Part shown: positions 47,413 to 59,150 of the stretch, in pieces
Numbering within the stretch: position 1 is the first letter of the stretch
How the letters are laid out: every line of letters begins with the position of its first letter
Assembly: GCF_031143425.1 (NCBI RefSeq)
Contig: NC_090441.1
Coordinates: 222,948,928-223,012,927, forward strand
DNA length: 64,000 bases
DNA from: Pleurodeles waltl
Lineage: Eukaryota; Chordata; Amphibia; Caudata; Salamandridae
Direction: 5' to 3'
Program-made: the position numbers and the translations under genes
The notes under the pieces: model-generated
The model's database searches: none
Seen by the model: the letters and a program-made list of their open reading frames with translations, nothing else
Told to the model about the DNA's origin: nothing

Positions 47413-47816
47413 GTCTCCCTGTTGCTGCTCTGCTGCTCTGTTGTTTGTTCTGTGTGTTCTGATTAAGTTCAGGTGTGTTTGCCCCATTTTAACGCCTGCC
47501 CTGACCCAGGCGTTAAAATTTGACGCTATTCGTGCTTTGCGTCATTTTTTTGCGCCGCCTACCACCCGGGAGTCATTTTTGCCCGGAAGCATAAATACGA
47601 CGCACCGCTGTGTGCGTCGTTTTTTGGACGGGAACGCCTACCCTGCATGTCATTAACGCAGGGCGGGGTGCCGCTTCCAGAAACTGACGCACATAGCGCC
47701 ATTTTCCTTTTGCACCGGCTCGGGCGTCAGGGTTTAAATATGGGGCAACGTTTGCGCTGAATGTGCATCAACATTTTTGACGCACATTCGGCGCAAACGG
47801 AGTATAAATATGCCCC
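47413..47816. other. 5' region of the transposase and right terminus of family B
   Basis: It contains promoter-distal and subterminal DNA with repeated 'gcgtc' and 'gacgc' words ('ttgacgctattcgtgctttg', 'cgtcgttttttggacg'). The terminus reads GGGGCATATTTATACTCCG inward from 47816. No TATA box was assigned. Confidence 0.6.
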
Positions 47817-49110
47817 TGAGTGTGCAGAGTATGGTGTAAAGAGACACTGACTCACTCACACCTTGCCTGAAGGTTCCCAGCGTGTACAGTAGGATGTAAA
47901 GAGACACTGTTTTTTACTGATGCCTTGCATGAGGGTACCCAGAATGAAAAGCAGAGTGTAAAGAGATGCTTTCTCTTCACTCACACCTTTCATGAAGGTA
48001 CCCAGCATGTAGAGCAGATTATTAAGAGACGCTGCCTCTCACTGATGCTTTGAATGAAGATACTCAGTGTGTAGAGCAGGATGTAAAGAGACACTGCCTC
48101 TCACTAACACCATGCATGAAGGCACCCAATGTGTAGGGCAGGGTGTAAGGAAACACTGCCTCTCTCTGACACTTTGCATGAAGGTACCCAGTGTGTAGAG
48201 AAGGGTGTAAAGAGACGCTGCTTCTCACTGACACCTTCCATGAAGGTACCCGGTGTGCAGAGTAGAGTATAAAGAGGCACTGCTTCTCACTCACGCCTTG
48301 CATGAACATAGCCAGTGTGCAGAGTAGGGTGTAAAGAGACACTTCCTCCACACTCAAACCTTACATGAAGGTAACCTGTGTGGAGTAGGGTGTGAAGAGA
48401 CCCTGCCTCTCACTGATATCTTGCATGAAGGTACCAAGTGTGTAGAATGGGGTGTAAAGAGACATTGCCTCTCACTGACACCTTGCATAAAGCGACCTAT
48501 TGTGTAGAGTTGGGTGTGAAGAGACACTGCTTCTCCACTCACACCTTACATGAAGGTACCCAGCATATAGAATTGGGTGTAAGGAGACGCTGTCTCTCCA
48601 CTCACACCTTGCATGATTATACTCAGGCCCATTTGCGCAGCTTTTTGACGTAAAAGTGACACAAACTGACAAAATACAATTGTATTTTGAATGTTTCCTA
48701 CGCTTTTGCGTCACAAAAAGACACAAATTGGGCGCCAAAAAGTATACATATGAGCCTCAATGTGTAGAGAAGGGGGTAAAGAGACACTGCCTCTCACGGA
48801 CACCTTGGATAAAGCTACCCAGTCTTTAGAGTAGGGTGTAAAGAGACCCTTCCTCACACTGAGACCTTGCATGAAGGTACCCAACGTGTAGAGTAGGGTG
48901 TAAGGAGACACTGCCTCACATTGGCACCTGGCATGCTTGCATGAAGACACCCAGTGTGTAAAGTAGGGTATAAAGAGACACTGCCTCTACACTCAAACCT
49001 TACATGAAGGTATCCTGTATGTAGAGTGGAGTGTAAAGAGACACTGGACTCTCACCAACACCTTGCATGAAGATACCCAGTGTGTAGAGCTGGTTGTAAA
49101 AAGACACTGC
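47817..49110 (-). repeat. 62-63-bp satellite, right block
   Basis: Continuation of 30734-33438, starting with the TGA target copy and finishing the unit cut by family B. It is interrupted by a 131-bp MITE (48626-48756) and stops where LTR-like DNA begins. Confidence 0.92.
48626..48756. mobile_element. 131-bp Harbinger-like mini-MITE in the satellite
   Basis: The ends are GGCCCATTTGCGCAGC and, inward from the right, GGCTCATATGTATACTTTTT. TCA lies on both sides (48623-48625 and 48757-48759). The termini and 'ttttgacg' words resemble the family B ends (GGGCCATATTTATACTTTTT), so it may be mobilised by that transposase. Confidence 0.88.
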
Positions 49111-49390
49111 CTCTAAGATATTTTTGGCCTTGTGTCATTAAAATAAAGTACGTTTATTTTTTGTAACACTGAGTATTGTTTTTTATTGTGTAGATGTACT
49201 GTGTAACTATAGTGGTATTGCAGGAGCTTTGCATGTCTCCTAGTTCAGCCTAAGCTCCTCTGATACAGCTACCTCTAGACAGCCTACGCTGCTAGAACAC
49301 TGCCTACATTTCACTAATAATGGATAACTGGACCTGGCATAAGGTGTAAGTACCTTAGGTACCCACTACAAACCAGGCCAGCCTCCTACA

Positions 49391-49632
49391 TTGGTGATGC
49401 AGTGGTAGGATAAGTACTTGAAATTGCTTTACCACTTTGTCACTGGTGCTTTTCACAAGAAAAGTGTACTCCAAGCTATATATAATTATACCTATCAGTC
49501 ACATTTTCACTCCCAAAAAGTTTTTTCAAGCTTATGAAAAGTTTTTCAAAGTTCTGAAAAGTTTTTCTTTTCCTCTAAAAAATAGGTAAAATAGTTTGCT
49601 AACATCTTCTCTCTAAATTTTTCTAACACTAT
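49391..49632 (+). other. Primer-binding-like site and gag leader
   Basis: A 'ttggtgatgcagtggtagg' primer-like start follows the CA end of the LTR. An A/T-rich leader with repeated 'aaaagtttttc' words precedes the gag ATG. The ATG is split by the insertion at 49633. The matching tRNA was not identified. Confidence 0.45.
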
Positions 49633-50215
49633 GGCCCTCATTACAACATTGGCGGTAAGTGCCACTTACCGCCATGCTGACTGCCGCCAACACACTGCGA
49701 CCGCGGCGGTATACCGCTACCCGTATTATGACTCACACGTAGAAATCCGCCACTATACAGACACACACGCAAGTCCACCACACCAAAGGTCACTGATAAA
49801 CTGGCGGTACCAAAACCCACACCGTTACGGCAACAGAAATAGGCCAACAACATAATGACACACGAATCACCGTGGCGTTCATTCAACCTCGGTAAACCAG
49901 TGGCGGTACACACTGCCGCGCTCAAAATACCCACACACTAACAAAACAACACCACATTGAACAATTCAAAATAAACACACCTGAAACTCATACACAGACC
50001 GCACCCACACACCCACGCCAATTTCAAACACACACACACTACCGACAACCCTTTACGACCCAAAGATTTTGGCAAGTGAGAGAGAGACAAGCCAGGAGCA
50101 CCCACTGAATCTGAGCCACAAAACACCATCACCCACACACCATCCACGCACTTCACAGCACACACCCCAACACATCACCCGACACACCATCACACATACC
50201 ACTCACACTACACCC

Positions 50216-51082
50216 ATGGCACCACAAAGACACCCTAGGTTCTCAGAGGGGAAGCTAAGGGTCATGATGGAGGAAATCATACGGGTCGAGCCACACCTAT
50301 TTGGATCACAGGTGCAGCAGACATCTATTGCAAGGAAGATGGAGCTATGGTGGAGAGTTGTGGACAGGGTCAACGCTGTGGGACAGCACCCCAGAAGAAG
50401 GGATGACATCCGGAAGAGGTGGAACGACCTACAGGGGAAGGTGTGTTCCGTGGTTGCAAGGCACCAGATAGCAGTACAGAGGACTGGCAGTGGACCCCAA
50501 CCTCTTCCCCCACAACTACCAACATGGGAGCAGCAAGTCTTGGCGATCATGCATCCTGAGGGCCCCGCAGGAGTAGAAGGAGGACTGGATTCTGGTAAGT
50601 CAACTCTCTATTACTATCACCCCCCCCCACCTGCATGCCATCACAAACTCCTACCCCTACCCTCACCCCCATCACTCCACCACCTCACAAATACCCCACC
50701 ATCACATCTCACTCATCCCAGTACCAAGCCCTGCATGCAACACCAATGCATGGACCACCATCACAGACTTGCATGGACACCCATCACCACAGCATGCACA
50801 CTAGTGACAATCACTTAGCTAAACCAATCACAGCTCACACAACCCAAAGGTGCCTTGCTAATAACAACCATAGAGGGAAACATATCCATGCACAAGATGA
50901 CACACGCAGAAACAATAACACTGCATTTACATCCCCACAGGACTCCAAATCAATGTCACCGGAGAGGAGGTGCCAGCCACATCCAGTCCCCGCCCAGAAG
51001 AGGCCCATAGTGATGACAACAGCTCTGCACGTCTGGATCAGGATGACCAACCTGGCCCATCAGGGACCTCAGGACAGTCGGT
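50216..51082 (+). pseudogene. NAIF1-like Myb gene of copy 3, 3'-truncated
   Basis: Exon 1 (50216-50594, 379 bp, intact) encodes the Myb domain: RFSEGKLRVMMEEIIRVEPH, WWRVVDRVNAVGQ, DDIRKRWNDLQGKVCSVV. After a GT-AG intron, exon 2 starts at 50941 in phase and encodes an acidic linker up to DDQPGPSGTSGQS. There the frame runs directly into antisense transposase sequence. The C-terminal helical part is therefore missing. The domain itself shows no damage, so a truncated DNA-binding protein could be made; it could act as a competitor of full-length proteins. Confidence 0.82.
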
Positions 51083-51283
51083 GAGCACTGACAGGAACTG
51101 CACTAGAGGGGGGATACCTGTGGTTTGGCGGATAGCTGAGATCAGGTCTGGCTCCAATTGGGCACACAGTTCTTGGATAGTGGCCCTATAAAGTCTGTAG
51201 CTCAGGATAATGTGCCTGTCCTCTATTGCCGCAAGGTCCACCAAGGGTCTGTACTCAGGGGGATGTCTCCATCTTCTACTCAT
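51083..51283 (-). pseudogene. Harbinger transposase fragment, N-terminal 67 residues
   Basis: The minus strand encodes MSRRWRHPPEYRPLVDLAAI and DRHIILSYRLYRATIQELCA up to IPPLVQFLSVL, matching residues 1-65 of the transposase at 18978. The catalytic domain is absent. The fragment sits antisense to the Myb gene, as expected from the convergent layout in copy 2, so a simple internal deletion explains the junction. Confidence 0.88.
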
Positions 51284-51507
51284 CCCCAGTGGTTGAACTC
51301 TAGGGTGAAAAACGGTGAGCAGAAGGTCATATTCACACATATTTCAACCGTAATATGCTTTTTTTTCCTTCACAGAAACAGTATGTGAACTCAAAAGTCA
51401 GTTGATGTGCCAATGTCTGCTGTGATGCAGTTAGGTGCCATGGCCTGTGCATCCCTGAAATGGCGTCTGCCTGACCTGTGAGGAGGGACAAGTGGAAATG
51501 AGGTAAT

Positions 51508-52450
51508 TCTGCTGGTGTTGTGCAAACACACCAACATCCACTGCCTCCACTGTGTCTCCCTCCTTCTCCTCGTCTGCCTCCCTCACTGGCAGTCACCACC
51601 CCTACATCCATGCACATGTCCCCAGTGTCCTCTCCCACTGTGTCTGTGACCCCCCTCCCAAAGTACACAAACGCAAGCACACAGACACCCAACAGCCATC
51701 CACCTCACAAAATCATCCAGCCCATGCACCTGCATCCAAACACAGCAGTCTGACACCTCCTACAACCACTCCCTCTTCCTCCACTCCCAAACATTCACCC
51801 TCTTCCCGCCCCAGTGCCCCAAGAAGCTTTTTCTCACCAACATTGACCTATTCCCTACCCATCCCCCCCGTCCTTTACTTCGGGCCAGGTTGGCCAGAAC
51901 CCAGCTCGGCACCTCCGCCCCCCAGTCCATGGCCACTGTAGTTTCTGAAGCTACTGCAGGTGTGAGAGGCTCCAAGAAGGTACCCATCAGCCTAGCCAGT
52001 GTGCCAGCACCACCTGCCAAGGCCAAGAAGGGTCCACCACCTAGCAAGGGCAAGAAAGGGGCCACCAGCCAGCAAGGGGAAGGAGGCTTCACTAGCCAGC
52101 AAGGGCAAGCAAAAGACACCAGCTGCCAGAAGCAAGGAGGCACCACCATCTGCCACGGACAGGAAGGGGCACACAAACTACATGCCATGGCACTTCAGCC
52201 GTCCGAGGATGCAGGTGAAGTCCTGAAGGCTACCACCACCACTGCCAGCACCACCACCTACACCAGGGCTAGTACTGCCACCTGCACTGCGGGCAGCACT
52301 GCCACATGCACCCCCGCCAGCAGCACCACTGCCAGCAGCAGCAGCCCCAGTGGGCAGCCATCCGAGGCTGCAGGTGAAGGCCTGGAGGCTACCACCACCA
52401 CTGCCAGCACCGCCACCTGCACCCCGGCCAGCACCGCCACATGAACTGCT
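51508..52450 (+). pseudogene. SANT gene exon 3 remnant of copy 3
   Basis: Segments such as 'gtgtcctctcccactgtgtc' match exon 3 of the SANT gene in copy 1. The reading frame is shifted in places, and the SANT domain and coiled coil are gone. Between about 52225 and 52530 a Thr/Ala/Ser-coding segment ('accaccaccactgccagcac') is tandemly duplicated. Confidence 0.7.
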
Positions 52451-52749
52451 ACCAGCAGCACCACTGCCAGCAGCAGCAGCCCCAGTGGGCAGCAGTCCGA
52501 GGCTGCAGGTGACGGCCTAGAGGCTACCACCACCACTGTGGTGCAACTGTGGTGCAACTGCCACCCATTGAGCACCCGTCACTGCCAGCGAGCAGTGTGT
52601 AGTGGTGACTACATGGGCTGCAGTGCATCCTGGCCCCTGCAACCTGTTGGTGCGACACACAGGTGAGAGACTGTGACCTTGCCCCATCCAGGATGAAGCA
52701 CATTGGGGACAAGGCCCACTCCAGAACCAGTGGAAGAAGGCATCCACTT

Positions 52750-52960
52750 GAGAGACTGTGGCTTCGCACTCTCCAGGACCAAGCAGTGGGCAAACCACCC
52801 ACTTGAGAGACTGTGGCTTTGCACTCCCCAGGACCAAGCAGTGGGCAAACCACCCACTTGAGAGACTGTGGCTTTGCACTTCCCCGGACAGGCAGTGGGC
52901 AACCCACCCAAACCACCCACTTGTGAGACTGAGGCTTTGCACTCCCCAGGACCAAGCAGT
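52750..52960 (+). repeat. 55-bp tandem repeat in copy 3
   Basis: About four units containing gagagactgtggctttgcac and 'aggaccaagcagtgggcaa', starting at 52750, 52805 and 52860 and then a diverged unit. It is homologous to the 65-bp repeat at 14511-14716. Confidence 0.9.
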
Positions 52961-53843
52961 GGGCATGGAGCCCCCTCCAGGCCAGGTGCATTGTACCATC
53001 TTCTGGCTGAAGTGCCCCCCCATTCCCCATCCCCTGAGGTGCCTGTGTGTTCTCGACCTGATGCCCCTTCAGTGTTCTCTCCATATTGAGGCAGGAGTCA
53101 TGTGTGGCCTTGGCCTATGTGTTTTGGCCCAGTGGGCCACGGACATTTTGAAGTGGGCATTGTCCCTCCTTTTGTATATATTGTATATATTGTACATACT
53201 GTTTCTTGATTTAAGTACGTATTTTTCTAAAACTGTACTATTACACTGATTTTACTCCATTCCTTTTGTCCTTGCATTATTCCTGAGGGTTACAGGGTGT
53301 ATATGTAATGTTGTTCAATCTGTTTGTGTGCATGGTGTTGGGGGTATGGGGAGGTGGGGGTGTAGCGTGTTGCGTGTGTGTGTCACAATCTTTTTACTCC
53401 GCCCTGCCCTTGTGTGCTAGGTGCAGTACTCACCGTGGTCGTCTACACCGGCGTTCGTGTTCTTGGTGTATAAGAAGATACACCAGCATAGGGATAAAGT
53501 GCAGCTCGGGCTCCATGGCATTCTGGTTCTTCCTTGAGTGTCGAGAGGTGAGTCATTTCCATTCATAGTACAGTTTCTGCTGTGCTTTTGATGGCGTTGG
53601 TACCGCCCCGGAAAAGGTGGGGGATAGACGTGTTGTAATTCTGTGGGTGGTACTTTGTCTTCCGTCTGGCTGTTGGCTGTTACCGCTGCGGTGTTAGTTG
53701 CTACCGCCATGCCAGTAGGTGTGTTAAAGTGGCTGTTTGTGTTGTCGGGTTCCGCCGTGGTTATGATTTTAGTTTTTACCCGCCGGCCTGTTGGCGGTAT
53801 TACCGACGCTTTATCACGACCGCCAGGGTAGTAATGAGGGCCT

Positions 53844-55246
53844 ATGTCTTCTGTAGTGGCTACCCTCAGGGTTATCAAGACCACTGATGAAAATCTTAAT
53901 TTCAAAAGTCTGAGGGGTCTCTGCTTAGAAAGAAAGTTAGGGGTTGATAAGAACCCCAATAAGGATTTCCTTTTGAATTTCCTTGCACAAGATGACCAGG
54001 AACATCCTGATGGTCATGTACAATCAGAAGGGGAGGTAGAGGGCGATTCTGACAAGGTAGATTCAGTAGAGAGACCTGAATATGCAGGGGAGGGTCAGAT
54101 CTTTTTCTCAACAAACCACCTAGTGAAGCTGAAAGTGGGCACACACAAGTAGGGCACCCTTCACCCATAGAGGCCAGGTCACTAGGGTTACACACGTTAG
54201 GAAAAGATCAACCTCTGCTCACTCCAATGTCACTTCTGTGTCAAAAGTGTCCCATACATCCAACCCTGAGAACCAGTCCCTAGATAGGAAACTCAGAAAG
54301 CTGAGCTTGGAGGAGGCCAGACTGAGGCTCCTGCAGTAATAGTTAGCAATAGATAGGGAATCCAACGCTGTGGAAATGGAAAGACATGGGTTGGGGTTAG
54401 TTCCCCATGGAGGCAGCAGCAGTGGTTTTAGAAGTTTCAGTGTTAAAGAGCATACATTTGATTCTAGAAACCTGCATAAGATTGTCCCCCCCTTACAAGG
54501 AGAGGGATCATATTTACAAGTGGTTTGCTGCACTTGGTTGGGCCTGTAAAGTTCAGAGGGTCCCTCAGGTACAGTGGGCTGCTTTTCTGTGGTTGTCCTT
54601 CTCTGGCAAGGGGAGAGATAGACTCCTTACTGTTAGAGAAAATGAATCAGATAATTACAATGTTCTGAAGACTGCACTCTTGGATGGATTTGGCTTAACA
54701 CAGAACAATATAGGATTAAGTTCAGAGTAACCTGAAAAGAGTCTTCACAAGATTGGACTGACTTTGTGGACTGTTTAGTGAAGGCCTTAGAAGGTTGGTT
54801 GCAAGGCAGCAAGTTGTCTGATTACAATATTCAGAGAGCATATTCTTCAAAATTGTGTTTCTGATTTGTTACACTAGTATCCTGTGGACTCAGATCTGAC
54901 CTCTCCCCAAGAATTGGGAAAGAAGGCAGACAAATGAGTCAGAACAAGGGTGATCAGAAAAGCTCATACAGGGGGTGACAAGAACAGCAAGAAGAAGGAT
55001 GGTAAGTCACATGACAAGGGTGGCTGCAAACACAAAAAGTCAGAGTCTTCATCAGGCCCACAAAAATCCTCTGGGGGTGGTGGGCCCAAATCCTCTTCTA
55101 ACCATCAGAAAAAACCATGGTGTTACCTCTGTAAGCACAAAGGCCATTGGGCAAGTGACCCCACTTGTCCCAAAAGGAACACTAAGCCTTCCACCGGGAA
55201 ACAACCTGAACAACTACGTTGGAACAACTACTTGCATGAACAATGA
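53844..55246 (+). pseudogene. Gypsy-type gag, decayed
   Basis: The frame starts at ATG 53844 and runs to a stop at 54150-54152; the gag then continues in other frames. Recognisable parts in order: the N-terminal segment; SLEEARLRLLQ (about 54308-54340); the capsid-like segment YKWFAALGWACKVQRVPQVQ with WAAFLWLSFSGKGRDRLL (about 54515-54620); and a basic Ser/Gly-rich part with a zinc-knuckle-like C-x2-C-x4-H-x6-C motif (55121-55168). Gag packages the element RNA in particles. At least two frameshifts and several stops make it non-functional. The absence of pol downstream shows truncation. Confidence 0.75.
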
Positions 55247-55312
55247 ATCCTGAACTACTAGGTCCTAACAACGAAGTTCAGAACAACTACAGCCTTAGCA
55301 ACGATTTTGCCT

Positions 55313-55925
55313 TAACAACGAATGCCAGAACAACGAAATTTAAGGTAAGTGCTTTTTTAACAACTAATTTTAAGGTAAGTTTTGTTTTTTGTATTTTCTT
55401 TGTTTAGATTTGAATTATTATGTGTTTAAATATATATACATGTATATTTAATATTTATATTATTGGATATGTTGTATTTATTAATGGGTGGGGAAGTGCA
55501 TTAATGGTTACGTATTAATTTATACACTCGTTTTTTTTTTTTTTTTTAAATTTATGCTGTGGATTTAGGGGCGGGATATATGGAATGAAGGGGTTATGGG
55601 TGGGGGAATGTATTAATACCCAGGTATTAATTTATATGCTGGGATAATTTTTTTATTGTAATTTTAAGAATTTATGCGGGTAAGGGGTGGGACATATGGG
55701 ATGCAGATTTTTATGGGTGGCAAAGTGTATTAGTAGTTAGGTATTCATTTATACTGTTGGTTAATTTTTTATTTGTTAACAACGAATGCCAGAACAACAA
55801 AATTTAAGGTAAGTGTTTTTTTAACAACGAATTTTAAGGTAAGTTTTGTTTTTTGTATTTTCTTTGTTTAGATTTTAATTATTATGTGTTTAAATATATA
55901 TACATGTATATTTAATATTTATATT
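55313..55925 (+). repeat. Direct duplication of a 150-bp segment, 464 bp apart
   Basis: 55313-55460 and 55777-55925 share taacaacgaatgccagaaca, 'aaatttaaggtaagtg', 'gtattttctttgtttagatt' and an A/T-rich tail. The piece between them belongs to the following 115-bp satellite, so the satellite was captured between the copies. Confidence 0.85.
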
Positions 55926-58900
55926 ATTGGATATGTTGTATTTATTAATGTTGGTGTGTGTATGTATTAATGTGTATATGTATAAATATTGTATTTTTAT
56001 GTATACATGTATATTTTTTTTAATATATATATTTATATATATGTATATATGTTATGTATATATAATTATATACATATTTTTATATATTTAACATATTTGG
56101 ATTGCAGGGGTTATGTTTTGGTATGGGTATTGATACTGAAGTATTTATTTTAAACTGCATTGTTTTTGTCTAGTTTTTTGGAGAGATGTAACGCAATTAT
56201 GTGCAGTTTTTATTGGATTTTGGTTTTATGGGTGGGGAAGTGTCTGAATATTGTGATAGTAATTTGAATGGTTGAGTATTTTTTTTTTAGGTATTAGGTG
56301 ATAATCTATGTACTTGGGTATTTTTTAAAAATTTTTTAAATCATTCTGTGGATTTAGGGGTGGGATCTACGGGATGCAGGTGTTTTGAGTAGGGATGCGT
56401 ATTATTACTCGGGTATTAAATTATGTCTTTGAGTATTTATTTTTTTATGGGGCGGCATGCTGTGGGTTAATGGACGGGATATGTGGGATGTAGGGGTTAT
56501 GGGTGGGGAAGTGTATTAGTAATTGGGTATTAATTTATACACTTGGGTATTTTTTTATTTTGTGAAATATGGGTGGGGGAGTGTATTAATACTTGGGTAT
56601 TTTATTAGGATTTTGAGTATTAAGGGATGGAATGTATCAGTTGTAGACGTTATGGGTGGGGAAGTGCATTAACGGTTACGTATTAATTTATACACTTGTT
56701 TTTTTTTAAAATTTGGAATTCATGCTGTGGATTTAGGGGCAGGATATATGGAATGAAGGGGTTATGGGTGGGGGAATGTATTAATACCCAGGTATTAATT
56801 TATATGCTGGGATAATTTTTTTATTGTAATTTTAAGAATTTATGCGGGTAAGGGGTGGGACATATTGGAAGCAGATTTTTATGGGTGGCAAAGTGTATTA
56901 GTAATTAGGTATTAATTTATACTGTTGGTTAATTTTTTATTTGTTTTTTAAAAACAAATTGCGGAATAAGGTACGGGATAGATGGGATGGAGGGGTTATG
57001 GGTGGATAGTGTATTAATACTTAGGTATTATTTTAAATACTCTGGTAAATTTTTACTCCTTTAAAAAAAATATTGTACGGGGTAAGGTATGGGATATATC
57101 AGTTTCAGGGGTTATGGGTAGGAAAGTTTATTAATACTGAGGTATTAATTTATAGAATTGGGTTTTTTTTTGTGGAAAACTAGCTGTGGAGTTAGGTGCG
57201 GAATATATGGGATACAGGGGTTATGGGTGGGTAAGTGTATTAATACTGAAGTATTAATTTATACAGTTGGGTAATTTTTTATATAATTTTTTAAAATATG
57301 CTGAAGGATTAGTTGCGGGATGTATGGGATGCAGGGGTTATGGGTGGGGAAGTGTATTGGTACTTTGGGTATTAATTTGTACACTTGGGTAAATATTTTA
57401 TTTGTTTTTTTAAAAACAAGCTGTGGGATAACAGATGTAATATATGGGATGTGGGCATTATGGGTGGGAAGTATATTAATACTCAGGTATTTTTTTATAC
57501 ACTTGGGTCATTTTTAACTTTTTTTTTTTAAATAAACTGCGCGATAAGGGACGGGATAGATTGGATGGAGGGGTTATGGGTGGGGAAGTGTATTAATACT
57601 CAGGTATTTATATACTTTGGTAATTTTGTATTCTATTATCAAAAATATGGTGTGGAGTAAGGGATGGGATATATTGGATGCAGGGGTTATGGGTGGAGAA
57701 GTGTATTGGTACTTTGGGTATTAATTTGTACACTTGGGTAATTTTGTTTTTGTTTTTTTAAAAACAAGCTGTGGGATAACGGATGGGATATATGGGATTT
57801 AGGGGTCATAGGTAAGAAGTATATTAACATTCAGGTATTATTTTATACACTTGGGTATTTTTTTAATTTTTTTTTTTTAAACAAAGTGTGGGATAAGGCC
57901 CGGGATAGATGGGATGGAGGGGTTGTGGGTGGGGATGTGTATTAATACTTAGGTATTCATTTATAGACTATGGTAAATTTTTATTTTGTTTTAAAAAATA
58001 TGCTGCAGAGAAAGGGATGGGATATATTGAATGCAAGGGTTATGGGTAAGGAAGTTTATTAATACTGAGGTATTCATTTATACTTATGGGTATTTTATTG
58101 TTGTATTTTTTGAAACCATGGTGTGTAGTTAGGGGCGGGATATGTGGGATACAGGGGTTATGGGTAGGGAAGTGTATTAATACTGAAGTATTAATTTATA
58201 CACTTGAATAATTTTGTAATTATTTTTTTAAATTATGTTGCAGGATAAGGGGCGGGCTATATGGGATGCAGGGGTTTTGGGTGGGGAAGTGTATTAGTAT
58301 TTGGGTATTAATTTGTACACTTAGGTTATTTTGTATTTTTTTTGTTTAAAACAAGCTGCGGTATAACGGAGGGGATATCTGGGAACTAGGGGTTATGGGT
58401 GGGAAGTATATTAATATTCAGGTATTATTTTATACAGTTGGGCATTTTTTAATTTATTTTCTAAAAACAAAGTGTGAGATAAGGCCCGGGATAGATGGGA
58501 TGGAGGGGTTATGGGTGGGGAAGTGTATTAATACTTCGATATTAATTTATAGACTATGGTAAATGTTTATTCTGTTTTAAAAAATATGCTGCAGAGAAAG
58601 GGATGGGATATATCGGATGGAAGGGTTATGGGTAGGGAAGTTTATAATTACTGAGGTATTAATTTATACTTTTGGGTATTTTATTGTTGTATTTTTTTAA
58701 AACATGGTGTGTAGTTAGGGGCGGGATATGTGGGATACAGGGGTTCTGGGTGGGGAAGTGTATTAATACTGAAATATTAATTTATACACTTGAGTAATTT
58801 TGTATTTATTTTTTTAAATTATGTTGCAGGATAAGGGGCGGGCTATATGGGATGCAGGGGTTATGGGTGGGGAAGTGTATTAGTACTTGGGTATTTTGTA

Positions 58901-59150
58901 TTTGTTTTTTTTAAAACAAGCTGCGGTATAACGGACGGGATATCTGTGATCTAGGGGTTATGGGTGGGAAGTATATTAATACTCAGGTATTATTATATAC
59001 TGTATACTTAGGTAATTATTTTATTAAAAATATGAGTAGAATTAGGGGCTGGATATAGGGGATGCAGGGGTTATGGGTGGGGAAGTGCATTAATACTCAG
59101 GTATTTATTTATACCCTTGGGTATTTTTATATTGGTGTAATTTTGTTTTT
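55480..59150 (+). repeat. Degenerate A/T-rich satellite, period about 115 bp
   Basis: About thirty units containing gggatatatgggatgcaggg, 'gttatgggtggggaagtgta', 'ttaatactcaggtattaatt' and 'tatacacttgggtaattttt'. Unit length varies between about 85 and 125 bp. An (AT)n tract lies at 56010-56080. No coding content. Confidence 0.9.

Larger units (their letters stand above)
33439..47816. mobile_element. Autonomous 14.4-kb PIF/Harbinger element, family B
   Basis: The ends are GGGCCATATTTATAC at 33439 and, inward from 47816, GGGGCATATTTATAC. TGA occurs on both sides (33436-33438 and 47817-47819), and the satellite rejoins perfectly without the insert. Genes: Myb-like exon (plus, one stop), coiled-coil exon (plus), three-exon Myb-like gene (minus), two-exon transposase (minus). 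Much of its length comes from later insertions: an LTR-like unit with a MITE inside, a 680-bp MITE and a 141-bp satellite. It is unrelated in TIR and only distantly related in protein to family A. Confidence 0.93.
49633..53842 (+). mobile_element. Harbinger family A-like deletion derivative, copy 3 (4,210 bp)
   Basis: The ends are GGCCCTCATTACAACATTGG and, inward from 53842, GGCCCTCATTACTACCCTGG. TAT lies on both sides (49630-49632 and 53843-53845). It keeps the NAIF1-like Myb gene start, an antisense N-terminal transposase fragment, part of the SANT exon 3 and the 3' region. Two internal deletions removed the Myb C-terminus plus the transposase catalytic domain, and the SANT domain. Its termini differ from copies 1 and 2 (GGGGGT...), so it is a sister subfamily. 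It cannot move by itself. Confidence 0.93.
49115..55210 (+). mobile_element. Gypsy-like LTR retrotransposon remnant (LTR end, leader, gag), split by a Harbinger insertion
   Basis: 49115-49390 looks like the 3' part of an LTR: an 'aataaag' signal near 49140, then a segment ending in 'cctcctaca'. A tRNA-primer-like 'ttggtgatgcagtgg' follows at once and a 240-bp leader leads to a gag ATG. The gag pseudogene continues after the inserted element (53844-55246). The 5' part of the LTR, pol and the other LTR are missing: the left side ends in the satellite and the right side merges with the MULE region. Family assignment comes from the gag motifs. Confidence 0.65.
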
